Positions 1-5,256 of a stretch of DNA of 10,912 nucleotides are shown piece by piece. How positions within the stretch are numbered: the first letter of the stretch is position 1; each line of letters begins with the position of its first letter. The position numbers and the translations under genes are program-made. The DNA comes from Oscillospiraceae bacterium (GTDB lineage: Bacteria > Bacillota > Clostridia > Oscillospirales > Oscillospiraceae), in assembly GCA_017400415.1 (NCBI GenBank), contig JAFPTE010000268.1:1-10912 (forward strand), in the 5' to 3' direction. The notes under the pieces are model-generated. The model ran no database searches. It saw nothing but the letters and a program-made list of their open reading frames with translations, and was not told where the DNA came from.

Positions 1-1
1 C

Positions 2-709
2 CTGGGGCCCGATGAGATACCCCTGAAGGCGGGCATCTTCGGAGCCGAGGCCTGGAGCGAGGAGATGCGGCACGACATTGAGAAGACCCTGGGCATCAAG
101 GCCTACGACATCTACGGCCTTACGGAGCTCTCCGGCCCCGGCGTCTCCTTTGAGTGCTCCGCCCAGCAGGGCATGCATGTGAACGAGGACCACTTCATTG
201 CGGAGATAATCGACCCGGACACCGGCCAGGTGCTGCCTGAGGGCGCCTGGGGCGAGCTGGTCTTCACCTCCCTGGACAAGGAGGCCTATCCCCTGCTCCG
301 CTACCGCACCAGGGACGTCTGCTCCCTGTCCTACGCCCCCTGCCCCTGCGGCAGGACCCACGTCCGCATGGCCAAGCCCAGAGGACGCACGGACGATATG
401 CTCATCATCCGGGGCGTGAACGTGTTCCCCAGCCAGATCGAGACCGTACTTATAAACTACGGCTACGCCGCCAACTATCAGATAATCGTTGACCGGAAGA
501 ACAGCACCGACTCCCTGGAGGTCCAGGTTGAAATGACCCCGGAGATGTTCACGGACAACATGGGCGAGATAACATCCCGCCAGAAGCAGCTGGTGGACGG
601 GCTCAAGAGCATGCTGGGCCTGAAGGCCGTGGTGACTCTCGTGGCGCCCAAGACCATCCAGAGAAGCGAGGGCAAGGCCGTCCGAGTTGTGGACAAGCGC
701 AAGATTTAA
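2..709 (+). CDS. paaK: Phenylacetate-CoA ligase, C-terminal part (5' end outside the window)
   Basis: Adenylate-forming ligase that activates phenylacetate or a related aryl/acyl acid: ATP forms the acyl-AMP, then CoA displaces AMP. The frame is open from base 2, so the first codon seen is not the start; 235 residues are present, about half of the usual 430-440. Visible motifs, counted from the first residue in the window, are YGLTE (38-42, adenylate-binding core), YRTRD (101-105), a CPCG cysteine pair (114-117) typical of PaaK proteins, GRTDDML (128-134, the hinge to the small domain) and a terminal SEGKA whose Lys225 is the expected catalytic lysine. The stop is 13 bases before the ACT-domain gene, whose ribosome binding site begins at the stop codon, so the two are very likely one operon. 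In clostridia this pair often sits near indolepyruvate:ferredoxin oxidoreductase genes, suggesting use of aryl acids from aromatic amino acids. The exact substrate cannot be read from this part. Confidence 0.93.
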   Translation: MGPDEIPLKAGIFGAEAWSEEMRHDIEKTLGIKAYDIYGLTELSGPGVSFECSAQQGMHVNEDHFIAEIIDPDTGQVLPEGAWGELVFTSLDKEAYPLLRYRTRDVCSLSYAPCPCGRTHVRMAKPRGRTDDMLIIRGVNVFPSQIETVLINYGYAANYQIIVDRKNSTDSLEVQVEMTPEMFTDNMGEITSRQKQLVDGLKSMLGLKAVVTLVAPKTIQRSEGKAVRVVDKRKI

Positions 710-722
710 GGAGGAGGCAAAA

Positions 723-1157
723 ATGAGCATCAAGCAGATCTCCGTATTTCTGGAAAACAAGCCCGGCAAGCTGGAGGAGATGACCGCCCTCCTGGCGGAG
801 AAGGGCATCGACATGCGTGCCATCTCCCTGGCGGAGACCAAGGACTTCGGCATTGCCCGCCTCATTGCGGACGATGTGCTCTCCGCCGTGAACGTCCTGC
901 GGGACGGGGACTTCATCGCTAAGCTGACCCCGGTGCTGGCCTACGCCGTGCCCAACGAGCCCGGCGGGCTCCACAAGCTGCTGACCTTCTTCCGGCAGGA
1001 GGACGTGAACATCGAGTATATGTACTCCTCCCTGGGCGGCTCCGCCTCCGCCAGGGCCTATATGATCTTCCGTGTGGCGGACACCGAAAGGGCCGAGGCC
1101 GCCCTCACCTCCCGGGGCCTCGTGCCCCTGACTCAGGAGGAGATTTCCCTGGCTTAA
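723..1157 (+). CDS. Tandem ACT-domain protein (amino-acid-binding regulator)
   Basis: Small cytoplasmic protein of 144 residues made of two ACT domains. The first spans about residues 3-65, with the typical ISVFLENKPGKLEEM strand-loop-helix start. The second spans about 70-138, starting at VLAYAVPNEPGGLHKL. ACT domains bind amino acids or similar small ligands at dimer interfaces. There is no catalytic domain, so a ligand-sensing or regulatory role is likely. The ATG at 723 is chosen because GGAGGAGG lies at 710-717, six bases upstream; an in-frame start at 687 would lie inside paaK and is not supported. Stand-alone ACT proteins of this kind commonly follow phenylacetate-CoA ligase genes in clostridia and archaea, so it may tune that enzyme or the pathway in response to an aromatic or branched-chain amino acid. 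That link is inference from gene order. No convincing terminator follows it. Confidence 0.9.
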   Translation: MSIKQISVFLENKPGKLEEMTALLAEKGIDMRAISLAETKDFGIARLIADDVLSAVNVLRDGDFIAKLTPVLAYAVPNEPGGLHKLLTFFRQEDVNIEYMYSSLGGSASARAYMIFRVADTERAEAALTSRGLVPLTQEEISLA

Positions 1158-1234
1158 GGCCCGGATACTGTCCCTTTTTCTTCAAAATTAACAACAAATC
1201 CGGTTTTTTGATATAAAATTTGTGGTTATACTCC

Positions 1235-1263
1235 TTGTATTATCCTTCAAAAAGGATTATATT
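1235..1263 (+). promoter_or_regulatory. Candidate sigma-A promoter of the DUF6465-type gene
   Basis: TTGTAT at 1235-1240 and TATATT at 1258-1263 are 17 bases apart, inside an AT-rich island (about 1170-1270) that stands out from the GC-rich surroundings. The spacer contains a perfect 6-base inverted repeat, ATCCTT (1242-1247) and AAGGAT (1252-1257), with a 4-base centre, which could be an operator. Apart from this promoter I see nothing in the 154-base gap 1158-1311. Other -10-like hexamers lie nearby (TATACT at 1227, TATTAT at 1238), but none has a -35 at good spacing. Confidence 0.45.
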
Positions 1264-1311
1264 GTTACATGCTGAAAACAGCTATTAACAGAAGAAAAGG
1301 AGGTCGAAACC

Positions 1312-1638
1312 ATGGAGAAGAAGGTCAAAGCCGCTGCCAAGGAGGCAGTTGAGAAGGTCGCCGCCAAGGCTGAGGAAGTGAAGGCCGAGGTGAAGGCCGC
1401 AGTCGAGGCAAAGAAGCCCGCCAAGAAGGCTGCCCCCGCCAAGGAGACTGTTGCAGTCTATGTGCAGTATCAGGGTGCCGAAGCAGACGTTCAGGCTCTC
1501 GTCGAGGCCGCCAAAGCCGATTTCAAGGCCAGCCACAAGCGCACTTCCGTCAAGGACGTCCGCCTGTATGTCAAGCCCGAGGAGCGCACCGCTTACTATG
1601 TTGTGAACGGCGATTGCGACGGCAAGGTGACTTACTGA
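1312..1638 (+). CDS. DUF6465-type small protein with Lys/Ala/Glu-rich helical N-terminus
   Basis: Protein of 108 residues and unknown function. Residues 1-47 are almost only Lys, Ala, Glu, Val and Pro, forming a likely long charged helix with a net positive, histone-H1-like KKPAKKAAPAKE end. Residues 48-108 form a small globular alpha/beta domain (VAVYVQYQG, a helix, then VKDVRLYVKPEERTAYYVVNG) that I recognise as the DUF6465 pattern common in Clostridia; I cannot run a profile search to confirm it. There is no signal peptide or membrane segment, so it is probably cytoplasmic. The start is fixed by a near-perfect AAGGAGGT at 1297-1304, seven bases before ATG. It stands alone, with its own candidate promoter and two terminators downstream. 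Its codons (GTT, GCT, CGC) differ slightly from its neighbours, which with the strong ribosome binding site suggests high expression. The tail could bind nucleic acid or ribosomes, but nothing proves that. Confidence 0.85.
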   Translation: MEKKVKAAAKEAVEKVAAKAEEVKAEVKAAVEAKKPAKKAAPAKETVAVYVQYQGAEADVQALVEAAKADFKASHKRTSVKDVRLYVKPEERTAYYVVNGDCDGKVTY

Positions 1639-1660
1639 GTCCGATTACCCCAGCGAAAAA

Positions 1661-1691
1661 GGGAGAGCCGGTCGGCTCTCCCATATTTTTT
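1661..1691 (+). terminator. Rho-independent terminator after the DUF6465-type gene (hairpin 1)
   Basis: Perfect 10-base inverted repeat, GGGAGAGCCG (1661-1670) and CGGCTCTCCC (1673-1682), followed by ATATTTTTT on the plus strand. Five A residues precede the stem (1656-1660), giving a TTTTT tail on the minus strand, so it can act in both directions. The two-base centre means the top pairs must open to form the loop. It lies 23 bases after the stop at 1638. Confidence 0.85.
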
Positions 1692-1701
1692 GCACAGAAA
1701 A

Positions 1702-1736
1702 GGAGCCTCCCGTTTTCGGGAGGCTCCGGTTTTTTT
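1702..1736 (-). terminator. Bidirectional terminator between convergent genes (hairpin 2)
   Basis: Perfect 11-base stem, GGAGCCTCCCG (1702-1712) and CGGGAGGCTCC (1717-1727), with a TTTT loop on the plus strand. On the minus strand it starts seven bases after the stop codon of the SHOCT-membrane gene and is followed by TTTTCTG; on the plus strand it is followed by GG and seven Ts. It therefore serves the minus-strand gene and backs up hairpin 1 for the plus-strand gene. Confidence 0.85.
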
Positions 1737-2163
1737 ATTTCAGCAGCTGCAGGTCGCCCAGGACGGGAACCTTGTTCTCCTGCCCACGGACGGCGCCCAT
1801 GATGCCGATGATCCAGCCGATGAACACCACAATGGCCAGAATCCAGCCGATGACGGGGATGATGGCCAGAAGGGAGGCGATGTTCAGGACAAGAGCCTGA
1901 TTCAGGTGGAACTTGCAGTTCTCCCTGTCGCCCACCAGGAAGGCGATTATCCAGCCGATCCAGGTGATATAAGCCACGATGTTGGTGCCCCGGGTGCTCA
2001 GGGAGGGATTGCCGCCGCCTACGGTAACGCCGGAACGGGTGCCTGCATCCACATTCTCGATGAGCTGCTTTTTCTTTGCCTCAAACTCCTCCTGGGTGAT
2101 GATGCCCTGGTCCAGAAGGTCCTTATACTCCTTCAGGAGCTCTGCGGAACTTTTTTCTGCCAT
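1735..2163 (-). CDS. SHOCT-domain membrane protein (DUF4870/Tic20-like)
   Basis: Protein of 142 residues. Residues 6-36 (LLKEYKDLLDQGIITQEEFEAKKKQLI) match the SHOCT pattern, a short helical hairpin motif often found at the ends of bacterial membrane or lipid-associated proteins. A Gly/Ser-rich linker (41-58) leads to a membrane part with hydrophobic segments at about 62-78, 90-106 and 107-125, and the KFHLNQALVL sequence (84-93) typical of DUF4870/Tic20-like small membrane proteins. IGWI occurs three times (69-72, 105-108, 115-118). The likely location is the cytoplasmic membrane with SHOCT in the cytoplasm. The start ATG has AAGGGGT eight bases upstream. It follows the ABC transporter gene on the same strand without a visible terminator between them, but has its own consensus promoter. 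Its function is unknown; membrane stress or envelope roles are only guesses. Confidence 0.88.
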   Translation of the reverse strand: MAEKSSAELLKEYKDLLDQGIITQEEFEAKKKQLIENVDAGTRSGVTVGGGNPSLSTRGTNIVAYITWIGWIIAFLVGDRENCKFHLNQALVLNIASLLAIIPVIGWILAIVVFIGWIIGIMGAVRGQENKVPVLGDLQLLK

Positions 2164-2178
2164 AATTCTTTACCCCTT

Positions 2179-2207
2179 CCCATTTTAATGGGTTTGATTT
2201 ACAAATC
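2179..2207 (-). promoter_or_regulatory. Two small palindromes in the 5' leader of the SHOCT gene
   Basis: CCCATT-TT-AATGGG (2179-2192) ends one base from the AAGGGGT ribosome binding site (2172-2178), and GATTT-AC-AAATC (2196-2207) lies between the -10 box and the predicted transcription start region. The first could form a short leader hairpin next to the ribosome binding site; the second could be an operator half-site pair. Both are short and may be chance. Confidence 0.3.
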
Positions 2208-2209
2208 TG

Positions 2210-2238
2210 ATTATAAAACGGCTTTTCGGCTTTGTCAA
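2210..2238 (-). promoter_or_regulatory. Consensus sigma-A promoter of the SHOCT-membrane gene
   Basis: Read on the minus strand, TTGACA (2238-2233) and TATAAT (2215-2210) are separated by exactly 17 bases, a perfect match to the housekeeping consensus. The -35 box begins five bases past the stop of the ABC transporter gene. The leader would be about 40 bases. The gene should be strongly and constitutively transcribed unless repressed. Confidence 0.88.
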
Positions 2239-2243
2239 CAGTT

Positions 2244-5165
2244 TTACTCGGTTCTGAGGGCCACAACCGGGTCTTTTCTTGCGGCGCTCCTGGCGGGGAT
2301 AAGGCCGCCGATAATGGTTATGACCATGCTGATGAGGATGAGCACCAGGGCGTTATCCCAGGGCAGGGCCGCCTTCACCATATCCGTATCCGCCAGCTGC
2401 TTAATGATGGCGTTTATGGGGATCGTCAGCAGCATGGACACGGTGACGCCGATGAGGCCGGAGATGAAGCCGATGATGAAGGTCTCGGCGTTGAACACCT
2501 GGGAGATGTTCCGCTTGGAGGCGCCCAGGGCCCGGAGAATTCCGATCTCCTTGGTGCGCTCCAGAACGGAGATGTGGGTTATGATGCCTATCATGATGGA
2601 GCTCACCACCAGGGAGACCGCCACGAAGGCGATGAGCACGTAGCTGATGACGTCCACTATGTTGGTGATGGAGCTGGTCAGCAGGGCCACATAGTCCGTG
2701 TAGGTGATGCGCTTATCCTCTTCCACATTTTCGTTATAGCGCTCGATGCATTCGGAGACGGAGTTCTTGTCCTCAAAGGTGTCGATATAGATGCTGATGG
2801 AGGAGGGCTTCTCATAGCTGACCTTGCCGAAGTCCCGGAGGTTTTCGTCCAGGGTGGCGCCGCCCAGGTAGGTATCGTACACGGACAGGAGGATTTCCTC
2901 GTCGGGGCTGCCCTCCAGCCAGCGGTCCAGCATGGCCGCCATGCCGGCCTCACCGGACATGGAGGCGCCGGGCTGCTGGGTCTGGCCGCCGGTGCTGGAG
3001 GCCTCAGAGCCGGGCTGGGTACCGGTCCCTTCTCCGGCGCCGGGCTGGGTGCCGCCGTTTCCTCCGGCGGAGCTGGAGGCGCCTGTGCCGGGCTGGGTTT
3101 CAGCGGGCTCTTCGGGCTCGGCCGGGGCTTCTGTTCCCGGCTGGGTGCCGCCCTCGGAAGGGGTCCCGGCCCCCTGGGTCCGGGAGCTCCGGGAGTACAT
3201 TATCATGGTGTAAAGGCTGGCCTTTTCGGAAATGCCCATACCGGAGATATACTTTTTTGCGTCCTCCAGCTTCTCCTCCTTTGTGGCGGCCTCAAAGGCC
3301 ATGCCGGAGAGGACGTTCACGCCGGGGTCCGCCTCCTGGGCACGGACTATCTCGCTCTGGTCCGTGTGGGCGATGACCCAGTCCGTCAGGGCGGCGGTGT
3401 AGGCCACGTTTGTGGAGATATTGGCGTTGTCCGCCCCCTCCCCGGGCCTTATGACGCCCACGATTTTAAGCTGCAGGCCCTTTTCCGCCAGGCTCTCCAG
3501 CTCCATATCCGAGTCACCGGACCGGGTAAAGAGCCCGTCCTCGCCCTTTGTGTAAAGGTCACAGGCGGGGACCAGGGAAAAATAGTGGTCCATGAGCTCC
3601 TCATAGCTGAGGGTCAGAGGCTCCGCCTCTCCCCCGTCGGTGATGGCCTGGGCTGCGGCCTTGTACTGATCGGCAGTCATGTAGCCCAGCTGATAGAGGG
3701 TCTCGGCGCTCATGGTGTTGTTCCGGCTCAGAACTATGACCGCCTCGTCATACTTCTCCGGCCAGCGGCCCTTCAGAACGTCGTAGCTGTCCGTGACCAC
3801 CCGGCTCACCGGGGCCCCGTCGGAGCCCGCCATGAGCTGGGAGAAGTTATCCGCCCCGGTAGCGGCGGAGGACCGGCTCATAAGGGAGAAATAGTTCATG
3901 GTCCGGCGGTTGGAGCCGTCCACCAGCTGCGAGGCGGAGGAGTTGGTGTCCAGCACCGCCCCGTCCCTGTCCTTCGTGTAGACGGAGAAGCTTATGTCAT
4001 AGGTGTACACAACGCCGTTTTCCCCCAGATACTGCCGTATCTCGCTGGAGGGATTATCCAGATACTTTTTGAACTCGCTCAGGTTATTCTGCTTGATGCT
4101 GGTGGTGATGACCTCGCTGGCCTCCAGGTTCCGGTAGCTGGCCCGCACGCCGTCAAAGGTCTCCTCCTGCCGGCCCGAGCCGGAGCGGAAGCTCTCCCGG
4201 GCCTCCCTGGCCTGGCCCATAAGGCCCGAAAGGTCATAGGTGGTGGAGGTGATGGAGATGGGGTAGCTGGTCATGGTCTCCTTCTGTATATCGGCGATAT
4301 ACCTGTTGACGCCGTTGGACAGGGAGAGGATCAGCGCTATGCCGATTATGCCGATGGAGCCGGCGAAGGCCGTCAGTATGGTGCGGCCCTTTTTGGTGCG
4401 CAGGTTGTTGGCGGAGAGGGCAAGGCTTGTGAGAAAGCTCATGCCGGCCTTCCCCTGCTTTGCCTCCGGCGCCGCCTCCTCCTCCCCGCCGAAGGGGGCG
4501 GAGTCATCGGTCACAAGGCCGTCCTTAAGATGCACGATGCGGGTGGCGTACTGCTCCGCCAGCTCCGGATTGTGGGTCACCATGACCACCAGCCGGTCCC
4601 GGCTCACCTCCTTGAGAAGCTCCATGACCTGGATGGAGGTCTCCGTATCCAATGCGCCGGTGGGCTCATCCGCCAGCAGTATCTCCGGGTCGTTTACCAG
4701 GGCCCGGGCAATGGCCACGCGCTGCATCTGGCCGCCGGAGAGCTGGTTGGGCCGCTTTTTCATCTGGTCGCCCAGGCCCACCTTTATGAGGGCCTCCTCC
4801 GCCCGCTTCCGCCGCTGGGCCATGGAAACGCCGCCGATGGTCAGGGCCAGCTCCACGTTCTGCAGAACGCTCTGGTGGGGGATAAGATTGTAGCTCTGGA
4901 ACACGAAGCCGATGGAGTGGTTCCGGTAGGTGTCCCAGTCCCGGTCCTTGTAGTTTTTTGTGGAGCGGCCGTTTATGATAAGGTCGCCCTGGGTGTACCG
5001 GTCCAGGCCGCCGATAATATTCAGAAGGGTGGTCTTGCCGCAGCCGGAGTGGCCCAGGACCGCCACAAATTCGCTCTTCCTGAATTCAAGGCTGACTCCC
5101 TTCAGGGCGTGGACAACGGATTCTCCGGAGGGATAATCCTTGGTTATGTTAACTAATTTCAGCAC
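2244..5165 (-). CDS. ABC transporter: fused ATPase and FtsX-type permease (MacB-like)
   Basis: Single-chain exporter-type ABC protein of about 973 residues. Numbering here is from a GTG at 5174, three codons upstream. The ATPase is at 1-225: Walker A GHSGCGKTT (41-49), Q-loop Q93, signature LSGGQ (145-149), Walker B ILLADE (165-170), D-loop GALD (173-176), switch H201. Then come a transmembrane segment (about 266-288), a large outside domain (290-835) and three segments (about 838-866, 898-925, 942-962) with the FtsX/MacB pattern, including LERTKEIGILRALGASKRNI. MacB-type proteins do not carry substrate through a pore; they drive mechanical work, such as lipoprotein or peptide export, from the ATPase side. 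Substrate unknown. GTG at 5165 is preferred because GGTGA lies five bases upstream, giving MLKLVNITKDYPSGE; GTG at 5174 has no good ribosome binding site. The outside domain carries a TQPG-repeat linker just before the second membrane segment. Confidence 0.92.
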   Translation of the reverse strand: MLKLVNITKDYPSGESVVHALKGVSLEFRKSEFVAVLGHSGCGKTTLLNIIGGLDRYTQGDLIINGRSTKNYKDRDWDTYRNHSIGFVFQSYNLIPHQSVLQNVELALTIGGVSMAQRRKRAEEALIKVGLGDQMKKRPNQLSGGQMQRVAIARALVNDPEILLADEPTGALDTETSIQVMELLKEVSRDRLVVMVTHNPELAEQYATRIVHLKDGLVTDDSAPFGGEEEAAPEAKQGKAGMSFLTSLALSANNLRTKKGRTILTAFAGSIGIIGIALILSLSNGVNRYIADIQKETMTSYPISITSTTYDLSGLMGQAREARESFRSGSGRQEETFDGVRASYRNLEASEVITTSIKQNNLSEFKKYLDNPSSEIRQYLGENGVVYTYDISFSVYTKDRDGAVLDTNSSASQLVDGSNRRTMNYFSLMSRSSAATGADNFSQLMAGSDGAPVSRVVTDSYDVLKGRWPEKYDEAVIVLSRNNTMSAETLYQLGYMTADQYKAAAQAITDGGEAEPLTLSYEELMDHYFSLVPACDLYTKGEDGLFTRSGDSDMELESLAEKGLQLKIVGVIRPGEGADNANISTNVAYTAALTDWVIAHTDQSEIVRAQEADPGVNVLSGMAFEAATKEEKLEDAKKYISGMGISEKASLYTMIMYSRSSRTQGAGTPSEGGTQPGTEAPAEPEEPAETQPGTGASSSAGGNGGTQPGAGEGTGTQPGSEASSTGGQTQQPGASMSGEAGMAAMLDRWLEGSPDEEILLSVYDTYLGGATLDENLRDFGKVSYEKPSSISIYIDTFEDKNSVSECIERYNENVEEDKRITYTDYVALLTSSITNIVDVISYVLIAFVAVSLVVSSIMIGIITHISVLERTKEIGILRALGASKRNISQVFNAETFIIGFISGLIGVTVSMLLTIPINAIIKQLADTDMVKAALPWDNALVLILISMVITIIGGLIPARSAARKDPVVALRTE
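2955..3173 (-). repeat. TQPG-repeat, Gly/Pro/Ser/Thr/Glu-rich linker in the ABC transporter
   Basis: Residues about 668-740 (numbered from the GTG at 5174) are low complexity, with TQPG at 677-680, 693-696, 709-712 and 719-722 and QQPG at 733-736. On the plus strand this appears as GCCGGGCTGGGT at 3009-3020, 3039-3050 and 3087-3098, plus a variant at 3136-3146. The segment is predicted to be disordered and to lie outside the membrane, between the folded outer domain and the second membrane helix region. Unequal spacing suggests slippage or recombination between short imperfect repeats. Confidence 0.8.
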
Positions 5166-5199
5166 GCTTTTCACCTTCGTTTTATTCTGTCAAGCTTGC

Positions 5200-5228
5200 A
5201 GAATACGGTAAAACCCGGCTTTTGTCAA
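5200..5228 (-). promoter_or_regulatory. Sigma-A promoter of the ABC transporter gene
   Basis: On the minus strand, TTGACA (5228-5223) and TATTCT (5205-5200) are 17 bases apart. The -35 box lies within the loop and 3' arm of the terminator hairpin of the upstream flavoprotein operon. The predicted start is near 5193, giving a leader of about 30 bases. A second TTGACA occurs at about 5190-5185 but has no -10 at the right distance before the start codon. Confidence 0.75.
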
Positions 5229-5241
5229 GGCAAAAGCCGGG
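5210..5241 (-). terminator. Intrinsic terminator of the flavoprotein operon
   Basis: Perfect 11-base stem, CCCGGCTTTTG (5214-5224) and CAAAAGCCGGG (5231-5241), with a six-base loop, 15 bases downstream of the stop of the COG2509-type gene. On the minus strand the stem is followed by TTTTAC. The U tract is short, so termination may be partial, and some transcripts could continue into the ABC transporter gene. Confidence 0.75.
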
Positions 5242-5256
5242 CATTTAACACAATAT

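Noticed and set aside
1158..1234. Terminator after the ACT-domain gene
   Set aside because: Only 3-4 base stems are visible around GGATACTGTCC before CTTTTTC; too weak to call.
1158..1311. Riboswitch, T-box or small RNA in the AT-rich gap
   Set aside because: No stable multi-stem fold, T-box motif or terminator/antiterminator pair visible; only promoter-like elements.
1690..2643. 317-codon plus-strand open frame across the SHOCT gene and the end of the ABC gene
   Set aside because: It runs through a terminator and a consensus minus-strand promoter and is antisense to two supported genes.
2232..5156. 974-codon open frame on the plus strand opposite the ABC transporter gene
   Set aside because: It is in exact codon register with a gene full of ABC and FtsX motifs; its translation is low-complexity Gly/Ala/Val/His without domains. 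It results from absence of TTA, CTA and TCA codons in the real gene.
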